From Stachybotrys elegans (taxonomy: Eukaryota > Ascomycota > Sordariomycetes > Hypocreales > Stachybotryaceae), in NCBI GenBank assembly GCA_020746835.1, contig JAGPNK010000010.1, forward strand, positions 1 through 64,000: a DNA stretch of 64,000 nucleotides, written 5' to 3'. The position numbers and the translations under genes are program-made. This document shows, piece by piece, positions 49,264-59,521 of the stretch. The notes under the pieces were generated by a model. The model did no database searches, had not been told where the DNA came from, and was given only the letters and a program-made list of their open reading frames with translations. How positions within the stretch are numbered: the first letter of the stretch is position 1; each line of letters opens with the position of its first letter.

Positions 49264-51685
49264 TGTGGCCGTTGCAGTTTGGGAGGCCGTGGCTGGGTCC
49301 TTGAGGTAAAGTTACGTGAATGGTTTGCCGTGTATTGAGAAGTGAAGAAGTTGTGGATGTAGTTCATGAACACAAGCCAACTTAGTAATAATATCGCCGT
49401 ATGTGTACCATCCTGGTCCGTGCACTTCCCGTCCTGCAGCAATCGGTAGCTTGCTCCACCTTAACAGAACTACCTCTCAGGGCATCAATACTTGTACATG
49501 GAAACTCACAATACTTATATTCGATGGTACCTATTTACCCAATCGTGATCCTGCCTCGCATCTCCCATGTCCTTCTCGCAACCCGAGCATCGACAATCGT
49601 TCTTTCCGTATTTTTGAGTCCTCACTGTTCACCAAAGCAGACGAAACCTCGGGTGTTACTATAATACAGCCTACCCTATATCTCCATTACGTGGCTTGCG
49701 CACCATACCTCCCTCGCTACGGGTATCATGGCACATGAATTCCAGTCGAATGCCGAACACTAGTACCAGAAAACGGCACTGAGCCTGGATATTTGGAACC
49801 TGTTCAGTCGACTAGTCGGGAACGTGGCACTGTGCACACCCGGACGCTATGGTACCTTGCAGGCCACATGCGCCAGGGTTCAGCGCTGGTCGACCAGTCG
49901 TATGAAGCTGCAGCATCTCGCGGGTGAGATCGCCACAGACCGGATGTATGTGGTGCCCGGCCCGGTTAGACGATTGGTTGGTTATTGGCCGGATGCCATC
50001 ATGTAGGAATAGTCAAGACCCCCAATCCCCGAGAGCACCATGTCTGATACTTCTCATAGGCATGTCTCACAATATCCGGCCGTCGAATCAACCATCACGT
50101 CATCACATTTGGGAATCATCCTTTCCATGAAATCAAACATTCGATCGGGAATGCTGCCATGCTCCAGCGAGGAATTGGGTCCAGCAGCTTGGTTTAGCAT
50201 CTACAGCCCGTCGTTTGCTTCCGAGACTTTCAGATCTACAGTCGACATTCGATCCCTAGCCTATAGGACCCAGCCGTCGGAACGTTGCCGTGCAATGGCC
50301 TGGGCGGACCGCGCGAAGCCTCTAACATGATCCCAATCAAGCCCTGCCTTCCCAGACATCCAACCGCATGAGCTGGAACAGGGGCTTAACCGCTACAATG
50401 CGTTGCCTAGTCATTGTTAACTACCAATACTAACGCTAAGGAGAGAAAGACATGTAGCCCTCGACGAAGAGCGGCTATCTGTCTGTGGCTTCGGAAGAGC
50501 CTCGCCTGAAATCTGCGGCATAGCTCCGGGTCATTCCCGATCAAATGGCCTGCATTGGCATGGATCGTCCGCCTCATTTTGTACAGAATGGCGCGTAACC
50601 GGCAGATTCGTGAACAATGGATTCGCCACGTACCCCTCCGACAGGCCCCCTACCCACCGGACGGCGAGGGAACGCGCTGGCATTCCTGAGAGAATCAAGT
50701 TCCCTGCTTTCTTCAACACTGGAATAGGCGCAGCAGGTTGGCGCTGGATCACGGCCACCACATACCCGGCTCCAAAAGTCAATTGCGTCGCAAGATTCAT
50801 GTCAAACTGGAAGCCCCAAAGCGAAGAGACTAACCAGCATGCCCTCTTCTCAGGACTCGTTGTCCGCACATTGGCCCACAGACTGATGAGCATGCTGCCC
50901 CTTCTTGTGGCCACTCAAACACCACCCAGCATGAGAACTAATTTTTCTCGCTCCTGCTACCTTCCACACCTCTCCTTAAAGTTTGCTTCAAATTTCACAG
51001 TCGGCCTCTATCAACCCTGGCCGAAGCTCGCTCATGGCAATGTGACAGCTTATCATGAGTGTGTGGGGGAAAAAAGGAACGGAGGGAGATAGATCTGCGC
51101 CCCATAATAAGCAAGGCGCATTACTTCACAATACCATGGCGCCTACAATCGAGTTAAGAGTTGGAACCTTGCCTGCTTCGCGGTTTCAGACATGTCTTGC
51201 TCTGCTCCTGCAGTAAACCGCATCAATCACGAGAGTTATCCCGCGGCTCGGTACGCATACTAGGAGAAGACTTGCGCCCACAACATAAATCATTTACAGA
51301 GGCTGGGTGGACATTTACATCATCCCGTATGCTCCACTGCTCCGTCTACCTGGATCTAGGTCAGGACGATTACGCATCAGGTATTCGCGATGGCTATACA
51401 AATCACCTTGCCTATGCACTGGCATGTGTGGTGTTTGGGTTGGTCTCGCGTTAGCAATCGACGATCAATCTCTGTCTTCGATAGATGCCCTTTGTTGAGC
51501 ATCGGGCTCAAGAGCGTATATCATGGCCAGCTTGTCCCAGCATCTTGGCGATTTTTCTGCCACATCTCTCTCATCAAGCGCCACTTCGAGCTCCCTAGAG
51601 ACGCTCATATTGTTAATACACACTGTCAGATCCATTGGGTTATAGTAAACTGCCCCCCCAGATCACATGCGCTCATTCAGTCGGC
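49264..51685. other. 2.4-kb intergenic region without a recognised gene
   Basis: Divergent spacer between the snRNP gene and the large membrane enzyme. Composition is normal, so it is not part of the repeat block. Open frames of 60-160 codons occur on both strands (longest 50,610-51,092, plus) but overlap one another and show no motif, splice pattern or family resemblance. It could hold a long regulated promoter, a non-coding RNA, or a decayed gene. A ccggcccggttagacgattggttggttattgg-type stretch near 49,960-49,990 contains an inverted CCAAT (attgg) twice. Confidence 0.4.
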
Positions 51686-54600
51686 ATGGGCGCAGAAGCA
51701 CACCATAGAGAGGCGGCTGCCCTTCTTCGACAGCTATGCGACATATCGCCATCTGAGTTGAAAGGCTCAGCTCAGATCCGGGGCCTCAAGTCACTGGGAA
51801 TCGGCAGGGAAGAGCTTCTATCTGCAATACCAACTGTAGCAGAAGAATCGTACCAACCCCTTCATCTCCTCCACACTGTATTGACAGAACTTCCGGGACC
51901 CTGGCCTGCGTTTGCACTTATACGGTGTTATACACGACTTTTCAGATCACTCCCCGAAGGGGCAAAAGGAAGACAAGATGGAGAAGTCTCCCGGCTCATT
52001 GATGCTACATCCAAGCTTGTGAAAGCGTCTTACACATCCTTTGCGCAGTTCATCGGCAATGCAAAAAGGCCAGCCCTGCGCAGTACCAGTCCAGATTCTT
52101 TCATGACATACCACGGGTTACAATCACTTGTCGAGAATCTCCGGCTGCCTGTTGGCACCACGGAGACCAAGCCTGTCGTTGCAATTGCCCTCCCAAACGG
52201 CCCTCTCCTTGCAGCCATGTGCATAGCTACGGCCACCTACTATACCTCGGCACCTATCAACCAGGCCGCCGGTCCGGACCAGTTTCGTGCCGACATCTTG
52301 CAGTCCGGTGCAAGCTTCATCTTGACTACGTCTGAGGATTACGGTCGGCTGCAGCTAGCGGAATCATGGGTTGCCGAGAATGGGATCCAGGCTCTTCTCA
52401 TTGAATGGGACGGGGGTGATCAAGTCGTTGTTACAACGACCAATGGGCAATCATTGGTGGCTGACAGAGCAAGTCGGAAGCCGAACAAGGCAGACGAAGT
52501 TGCGTTGATTCTGTTCACCAGCGGAACATCTGGAACAAAGAAGGTAGTTCCCCTGACGATGCATTCGATCATCGCCGGAATTGTGTTTGTCATGGACTCG
52601 TGGGGATTAACATCCAACGATATCTGCCTCAATATGATGCCTTTGTATCACGTGTGAGTGTTTCCCCAGCTCAACTTATCATCCATCAATTGACAAAAAC
52701 ATAGGGGAGGCCTCGTGAGGAATATTTTTGCTCCGATATTCTCGGGAGGATCGACTGTGTGCTGTCCAGCCTTTGATCCCAATCTGTTTTGGGATGTTGT
52801 TGAGAACATCTCAGCCACATGGTACTATGCGTCCCCATCTATGCATGCCGTGATCCTTGCGGAAGCAGCTGCGAGGCCTGTAGCTGTGAAGCAGAACCGT
52901 ATCCGACTTGCGTGTAATGCTGCTGGAGGCTTGCTTCCCTCACTGGCTTGTCAGCTGCGCGACACATTTGACTGCATTGTCCTACCCAGTTATGGAATGA
53001 CAGAGTGAGTTTTGTTGTCAAAACACTTAATGTACTCATTGCTAATATTAGATAGGTGCATGCCAATCTCAACACCTCCATTATCATACCAACTTGATAG
53101 AGAGGGAACTTCCGGCGTCAGCACTGGCCCGGAGATAACTATCTTGGATTGGTCTGAATCAACAGTCTCTCTTGGTACCATTGGTCGGATATGCGTCCGA
53201 GGAGAGCCTCTGTTCCCTGGATATCTCCTCCCTGATGGGTCTTTTGACAAATCGCCGTTTAATCCACATGGCTGGTTCGACACTGGAGATCTCGGCTACA
53301 TGGATGAAGATGGATATCTTTATATCACCGGGCGAAGCAAGGAGGTCATCAACCGGGGAGGAGAGCTCATATCCCCATTTGAGGTCGAGAACGCCATTAT
53401 GAGGGCTTCCATGTCAGCTGAATCACCAATCCACGGAAGAATTAGCCAGGCATTGGCATTTTCCGCCCGACATGATGTACTACAGGAGGTAGTAGGCGTG
53501 GTTCTCGTCACACCACCGAATGCGCCGCGCATAGACCTGAAGACATTGCAGACCTCGCTTCGATCGTCCTTGCAACAGGCCAAGTGGCCCGTCTTCGTTG
53601 TCTACATGAATGACCTTCCGAAGAGGAACAACAAGGTCCTTCGCATAAACCTTGGAACACGGCTCGGGCTACCAATGCTCTGCGACGACATGCCGTATCT
53701 ACTCCAGCACTGGGAAGGACGCTGCCCGCCCCCTGACACCGAACTCAAGGTACCCATCGAAGGCAATGTGTGTACAGTGGACCTCGACAAGCTATCTTCG
53801 TGCATTGATGCCGTGATGGTGGCAGGAGTTGAACACACGTATCTCAGTGTCCCTGAGGCCCGAGGCGTTGAGCTTTGTCTGGCCCCATCAGCCTCTGGTT
53901 CTGTGGGCATTCCTGCCGGATATCCTGGCGAACTGAAAGGCCGTTTGGCCAGCTCTGTTCACAACTATATGATCCCAGATCGCATCCATACTCTCCCCCG
54001 CCCTTTCGACAGAGACGCGCTCGGCAATGTCGACGAGGCGCGTTTGAAGTCCACGATAGATGAAATGCTTGGGTCTTCTATGGAAAAGCTCAATGCCACG
54101 ACACAAGGAAAAATCACAAAGGCGTTCGCGGACATTCTTTGTATCCCTGCAACCGATATCCCGGCCAACGTTGACTTTTTCACTCTGGGGGGCGACTCTC
54201 TACGAGCTGGTCGCTTGATTTCTTCACTCCGCTCGATTTTCAACATCAACATACCCATAAGCCTTGTATTTAATGAAGGTACCGTGGACGCGATAACCGC
54301 CTACATCGACCAGAAGGGGACTGCCGCTCAAAACGATACAGACACTGTGGTTGGATGTTCTGAGACAAAAAGCGCTACCAACCCGCTCCTGATGCTGCTG
54401 CAGCTGGTCCCGATTGTTGTGGTGTACCCCCTGCGACGAGCATTTCAATGGACGTTATTCATGGTATCACTCGGGTATACGCAGCGCTGGCCAATGAACG
54501 ACGTAATTGTTGGCCGACTTTTCGCACTGGTTCTGTCTGTCCTCTTTGCGCGCCTGGTAACAAGGTGCATAGCACCTTTCGTCGGGATCATGGCGAAGTG

Positions 54601-56869
54601 GCTCATCATAGGCCGCCATCGCGAAGGTCTTTATCCCATGTGGGGGTCCTATCATACACGTTGGTGGCTGGTTCAAAAGATTGAAAGTCTCTGCGGGATG
54701 GGAGTATTTTCTCTGAACGATACCACGAAATGCCTCTATCTCCGCCTCATGGGGGCCAAGGTCGGCAAGAAAGTCAAGCTGGTCGGGGCCTCGCTGGGTG
54801 AGTGGGACCTTCTTGATATTCGAGACAATGTGGTGTTAACCAGATGCGTCTGTCGCCCATTCGCTGTCGAGGGCAACACTTCGATGTATCTGGGTCGGAT
54901 CACTATTGGAGAAAATTCCTCAATCGGTTCCTCCTCTATTGTGGCTGCCAGCTCAGTCATCCCTCCTGGTACATGCATCGGCTCCAATTCCTCAAGCTGG
55001 GAACTACAAGACGCCGATGAAGCGAACCGTGAGAGCTCTGTGGCCAGCGTTCCTAAACCTCACTGGCTCCTGACATGTCTATTCACTATTCCCCTCACTC
55101 TCATTGCATGGGTTCTGGGACTCGGCCCCTGGCTTGGCGGTCTTGTTGGCATGGTTTTGCAGCAGCCGAAGGACCACGCCTCTTTGCTCAGGTTCGTTAT
55201 TGAGTGGTTCACGGTACCGAAGCGAGTTGGATTCCATTACCTAGCCCTCGTGCTTAACACCACCTGCAGCCCCTTCGTCATGTTTATATTTGCTGTGGCT
55301 GTCAAGTATCTGCTCGACTTTTGTCTCGGCAAGCAGACCTATGGACCGGCGAATACACAGGGTGCGGTTTCGACATGGAGGGCCGCCCTTATCAAAAGCC
55401 TGCTTCCTGTCTCTAAGCTCCATGCCATGACTGGCATGTTTGGCCAGCACTATGAAGCCACATCTATCGCCATGAGAATGCTTGGCGCTAAGATCGGAAA
55501 GCGTGTCTACTGGCCTGGCACTGGACCAAGCATTGGGGACTATCACCTCCTTGACATCGGCAATGATGTTGTGTTCGGTTCACGAGCACATTTGGTGACA
55601 ACAGATGGATTAGGCTCCGACAAGATCATTGTTCGTGACCGCGCTATGATCGCGGATCGCGTCCACTTGAGTCCCGGTGTCGAAATCGGTGAAAGAACCA
55701 TTATGGGCTCCGGAGCCTTGACTAAAAGAGGGACTCTTTATCCTGCAGATAGCACATATGTTGGCTCAAAGGGTGGTGATGCCATCTGCCTCTCCACTGG
55801 GCGGGAGTCTACAAGGGAAAAGCAGGCCCCAAGGGACCGCTTCCAACACATGAGCAGCGAAGATACCCTGTCAGGCCACAGGAATGAAACCAAGGGCCGG
55901 GCGGCCCGTACCCAGATCCCGCATATGAGTAGCGATGATACCCTGGCAGATTCCGGGCGAGTGTCTAAGAAGCCGGCATATCATCTCAAAACAGAAGCTG
56001 CAATGGCTTCAGATAGCGACTCAGAGAGCTCTAACGAGAGTATTGCGGCTCACGACATGTCTCCGTTCGGACGGGCATTCTATCTCAAACTGGCTCCATA
56101 CTACGTCCTTGGTCCTGTCGCCATCTTTTGCTACTCCACCTTCCTCACGACGCTCACAGCCTTCTTTTGGAACATTCCTAGCGTTGCCTCCATTCAGGCC
56201 ATTCACGTCGTATTTGAACACCTTCTTCCCACGGACATGAAATTATGGCAGGACATACTCGTTTTCTTTGCCATGGCCTGGATAATCATCGCTATCCTCA
56301 ACACGGCCCAGGCCATTCTGGCTCTGGCAATTGTTATTTGTTCCAAATGGATGCTCCTTGGGCGACGGACGGCAGGAAACCACGACTGGGACAAGACTCC
56401 GTATTGCCAGCGGTGGCAAATTTTCCTCAATGTTGAGAAGTTGCGCCGTTCTTGCTTTCGCGGCAACGGCATCCTGGGAATGCTGACTGGAACACACTGG
56501 ATTGTGCTCTACTTCAAGGCCCTTGGTGCGAATATTGGCAAGGATTGTGCCCTGTTTGCCAATGGCAGGCCGAGTCTCATGTTTACGGAGCCTGACCTGA
56601 TTACCTTGGGAGATCGAGTTGTGGTTGACGATGCCAGTGTTGTTGCGCACATCAACACAAGGGGTAAATTCGACCTCAACCGCCTGGAGATTGGCGATAG
56701 ATGTGTCCTGAGGTCTGGGAGTCGCCTGTTGAGCGGAGCTGTCATGAAGGAGGACAGTTGTCTCCTGGAACACACTCTCATCATGGGCGGTGATGTTGTC
56801 GAGGCCCGCTGGACCATGCAGGGCTGGCCAGCGGAAAAGTTTACGGGTGAGCGTGTGAAATCTGCATAG
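51686..56869 (+). CDS. Pls/PosA-like membrane synthetase: adenylation, carrier, three beta-helix domains
   Basis: Three exons (51,686-52,653; 52,705-53,004; 53,056-56,869) give 1,693 residues. The start is the first ATG in frame; there is only a TTG further up. Order: N-terminal region (1-130); adenylation domain with TSGTSGTKKVVPLTM (about 277-291), YGMTE (about 419-423), GDLGYMDEDGYLYITGR (about 499-515), INRGGELISPFEVE and the catalytic-lysine motif NNKVLR (about 613-618); carrier domain with LGGDSL, Ser804 the likely phosphopantetheine site; then six predicted helices (about 864-881, 907-935, 1092-1125, 1149-1178, 1437-1460, 1490-1517) alternating with three hexapeptide beta-helix domains starting near 984, 1228 and 1576. 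This plan is known from epsilon-poly-lysine synthetase (Pls) and PosA. The adenylation domain, with MPLYHVGGL in the acyl-CoA synthetase position, looks instead like an acyl or aryl acid activator. Product unknown. Confidence 0.85.
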
Positions 56870-57031
56870 GGGGAGAGGTCTTTGACGAAACATGACCAGA
56901 GGTGCACTATTCGGAGCAGGAATAGACGGGGAAGTAAAGATTGTCTAATGTTGTCACAGTTCATTGTGCAGGAGGTCATTTGAAGTTCATGCTCATTCTG
57001 TTAAAGAGGAGTTTTATCTATTCGTCATAGA
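56870..57031. other. Short convergent spacer
   Basis: 162 bp between the stop codons of the membrane synthetase and rei1. The 3' ends must lie very close or overlap. Nothing else is seen. Confidence 0.5.
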
Positions 57032-58727
57032 CTAGCCACCAGCCTGGTAACGGTAGTAGTAGGTCTTCTGGTTGTTAAGCTTCTTTCCATATGCCATGTC
57101 GTTTCGTTTGATGTGTGCCGTCTCAGCATTGCGACCCCTGTGCTCTGCCCTTCGCACCCGCAGCTTCTTCTCATCTGAGACTCCAATTAGTCCAGCGGCG
57201 CCGCGAGGCACCATCTCGCGACCGGAAGCTCGGCCCCTGATTACTGCGCCTTCTTCAGAGTCCTCAGAAGAGCCGAGTGCCTTTCGTTCGGCCTGCTCCT
57301 CAGCGCTGGGGTAGTTATGCAGGTTCTGGCGGAAATACTTGTTGAGGGATCGATGGCCAACGGATTTTCCAGAGGGGAGGTGCAGCTCGTAGTCGTCATA
57401 GAACACAGCGTGTGCGTGCTTGTGGGCGTGCGAGTGCCAACCATCGGCTTGGTGGCGTTGTCTTGGATCATGCCGAGAGTGGTGCTTATGCTTGCTCAGA
57501 CGTTCGAACTGATGGATATGACCCTCAGCAGGTACTGCGGTAAGATCGGCCGAGTCCAAGGATGATGCAGAGCTATCCGTCTCCCACCCGTCCTCGGCAT
57601 TGTCGGCGCCATCGAGGGCGTCTTCGCCTAGATCACCATCAGCCTTGTTCAGCCTTCGGCCGCTGAGACTAGCACCACCTTGACCACCATCGACTGAATC
57701 AGTGTCGGATGCATGCCCATCTGAGTAGGTGCTTCTGAAATCGTAGAAATCACCAATATCCAGCTGTTCTTCCTCGGTGCTGAACGGGATCTTGCAGTGC
57801 CCCGTGTCTCGCATATGTGTTTGGACAGCAAACGCCGTGGACTTGATCTTGCCGCAGAATATGCACTGGTGATGCTCACACACTCGCTTCTGTAGATGTC
57901 CGATCAAGCCGTCAAGATCGACCAAGTATGGCTTCTCCGGGATAAACATGCCGTGGAAACGTTCCATGTGCAATGTATTCAACGGGACAGTTGGGGATTC
58001 GTAGGAACAGAACAGGCAGAGCTTGAGGGACCGTTCCCGCTCCTCTGCGGTCTGCTCGGGGTTTGCAGCCTCCGTATCGGCGTGGTTATTCGTAGCTGGG
58101 CTGTCGACACTTGCTTCTGGGGCAGGCGTAGATGCCGTAGGCTGAGTTTCGGCGTCCTTTTGCGCGCGAGCCTCGCTCACCATCTGAGGGATGACATCAT
58201 CCTCAGAATCAGACTCAGCATGTGCCCGGGGAACTGGGACAGGCTGGCCAAGGGAGAAAGTCGAGCTGATGACGGATGTAGCGTCGTCAGGGCGAGGATC
58301 GGCGACGCTCTCGCTGGCGCTTTCGTTGAGCTTATGCTTCTGGCTGGAGAGGTGGTTCTGATAGGCGTTTTCGCTGTAGTAGGTCTTATCACAGATGCTG
58401 CATGATCGCTCAAAGTAGGCCTTGCCGGCTTGCGCGTCGGAAGCGGCACGAGCCTGGAGGACTTTGTCGGTAAAGACATCGGCGGAGATGGGAGGCAGCG
58501 AGGCTACTCGGCGCTTGAGGTTATATCGACTGCATCAAGGTTAGCGGATGTTGTTGGGCAGTACGGCATGTACATGTCGCTCGCCCTAGATGAACTCACT
58601 GCCAGTCGCTCTTCATATGGCCCTTTTGCAGATCGATGTTGCGGTAGGCAACCTGACAAGTATTGCAGGTGTATGGGTGCGAGATAGAAGTGGCTGTCGC
58701 CCCGGGGGCGGCCTGCACACTCGCCAT
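57032..58727 (-). CDS. rei1: Cytoplasmic 60S subunit biogenesis factor Rei1-like
   Basis: Two exons (58,600-58,727; 57,032-58,529) give 541 residues. Four C2H2 zinc fingers are visible: C21/C24/H37/H43, C86/C89/H102/H108, one opening at C214/C217 and one opening at C265/C268. Between the first two lies HRYNLKRRVASLPPI, a signature of this family. The C-terminal part is acidic with a His-rich stretch (HKHAHAVF) and ends GKKLNNQKTYYYRYQ, as in Rei1/Reh1. Rei1 joins late pre-60S particles in the cytoplasm and helps recycle Arx1 and Alb1 and probe the exit tunnel. Fungal forms of this size are usual. Whether it is Rei1 or the paralogue Reh1 cannot be decided here; ascomycetes of this kind often have one gene. 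Confidence 0.93.
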
Positions 58728-59521
58728 GACGCTGAATAGATAGTCGACCGTGGCCAAGACTGTCGACGACGTTTGCTCAGTCCTTGAGAGGGGAGAGAAA
58801 GATAGCAGAGGTATGTTCCCCTCCAGGTCCAAGGGGCACGGGGTACGGGATACGGATCGCTATAAGGGAAGAATCGTGGGGTGAGGGAGGCAGGAGGCTA
58901 CACCAAGTGAAGCAAATGGGGAAAAAAATATTATATTCAAAATCCAGGGCAAGCAGGTGCGCTAGATGCTGTGTAAGGGTGGCGATGGAGGGGGAGGGGT
59001 CAACTTGGTAAGCAATCCTGGGCAAGAGTCATCGCTGTGGGACCGACAGGGCTACTGGCGCCTCACTCACAAGTCCGGATCCATCCATGTCCTTCAGCGC
59101 TGAAAAAGCTTAGCAAAGCACCTGATGATGGCATTCCGAATTACAACAGTGGGGTCAAACCAAAGTACGGATATGCAATCGGGATTTTTGAGATAAGAAG
59201 AACGTAGACAAAAATAAAAAAAAATAAAAAAAAAGAGTAAAAAGAAGGAAAGGAAAAGTCATTACTTTAATCGACCACCGCAGTTTGGGACAGCACAAAT
59301 ATACGTAGTCACCGTTTTAAAGCCGCTCGGGGGTCAAGTCGAATCAAGCCCTGTAACCTCTTGTTTCGCAAGTCTGATCTACCGTTCAACACTAAATTAA
59401 GCCCGCGGCAAAGAAAAAGACCTCTCTATCCCGCAAACCCTAGCTATCCGTCTAAGCACCAAATCAGGTCCGCGCCAGAAGAACAGCCTGGGTAATCTTC
59501 TTTGAGCTCGATCAGTGAATA
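58728..59521. promoter_or_regulatory. Intergenic region between gua1 3' end and rei1 5' end
   Basis: About 790 bp, upstream of rei1 on the minus strand. It contains an A-rich run with repeated aaaata/aaaaa (about 59,210-59,262), which may be a nucleosome-poor or terminator-associated tract. No gene is recognised. Confidence 0.4.

Noticed and set aside
50610..51092. 160-codon frame in the spacer before the membrane synthetase
   Set aside because: It overlaps an equally long frame on the other strand, has no recognisable domain and no plausible splice context.
51635..51685. Earlier start for the membrane synthetase
   Set aside because: The frame extension begins at a TTG, which is not a credible start in this setting; ATG 51,686 is the first usable one.
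51686..56869. Secondary-metabolite gene cluster around the membrane synthetase
   Set aside because: Neighbours are snRNP, rei1 and gua1; no oxidoreductase, transporter or transcription factor lies within the window next to it. A GMP-synthase resistance-gene role for gua1 is not supported, since only one ordinary copy is seen.
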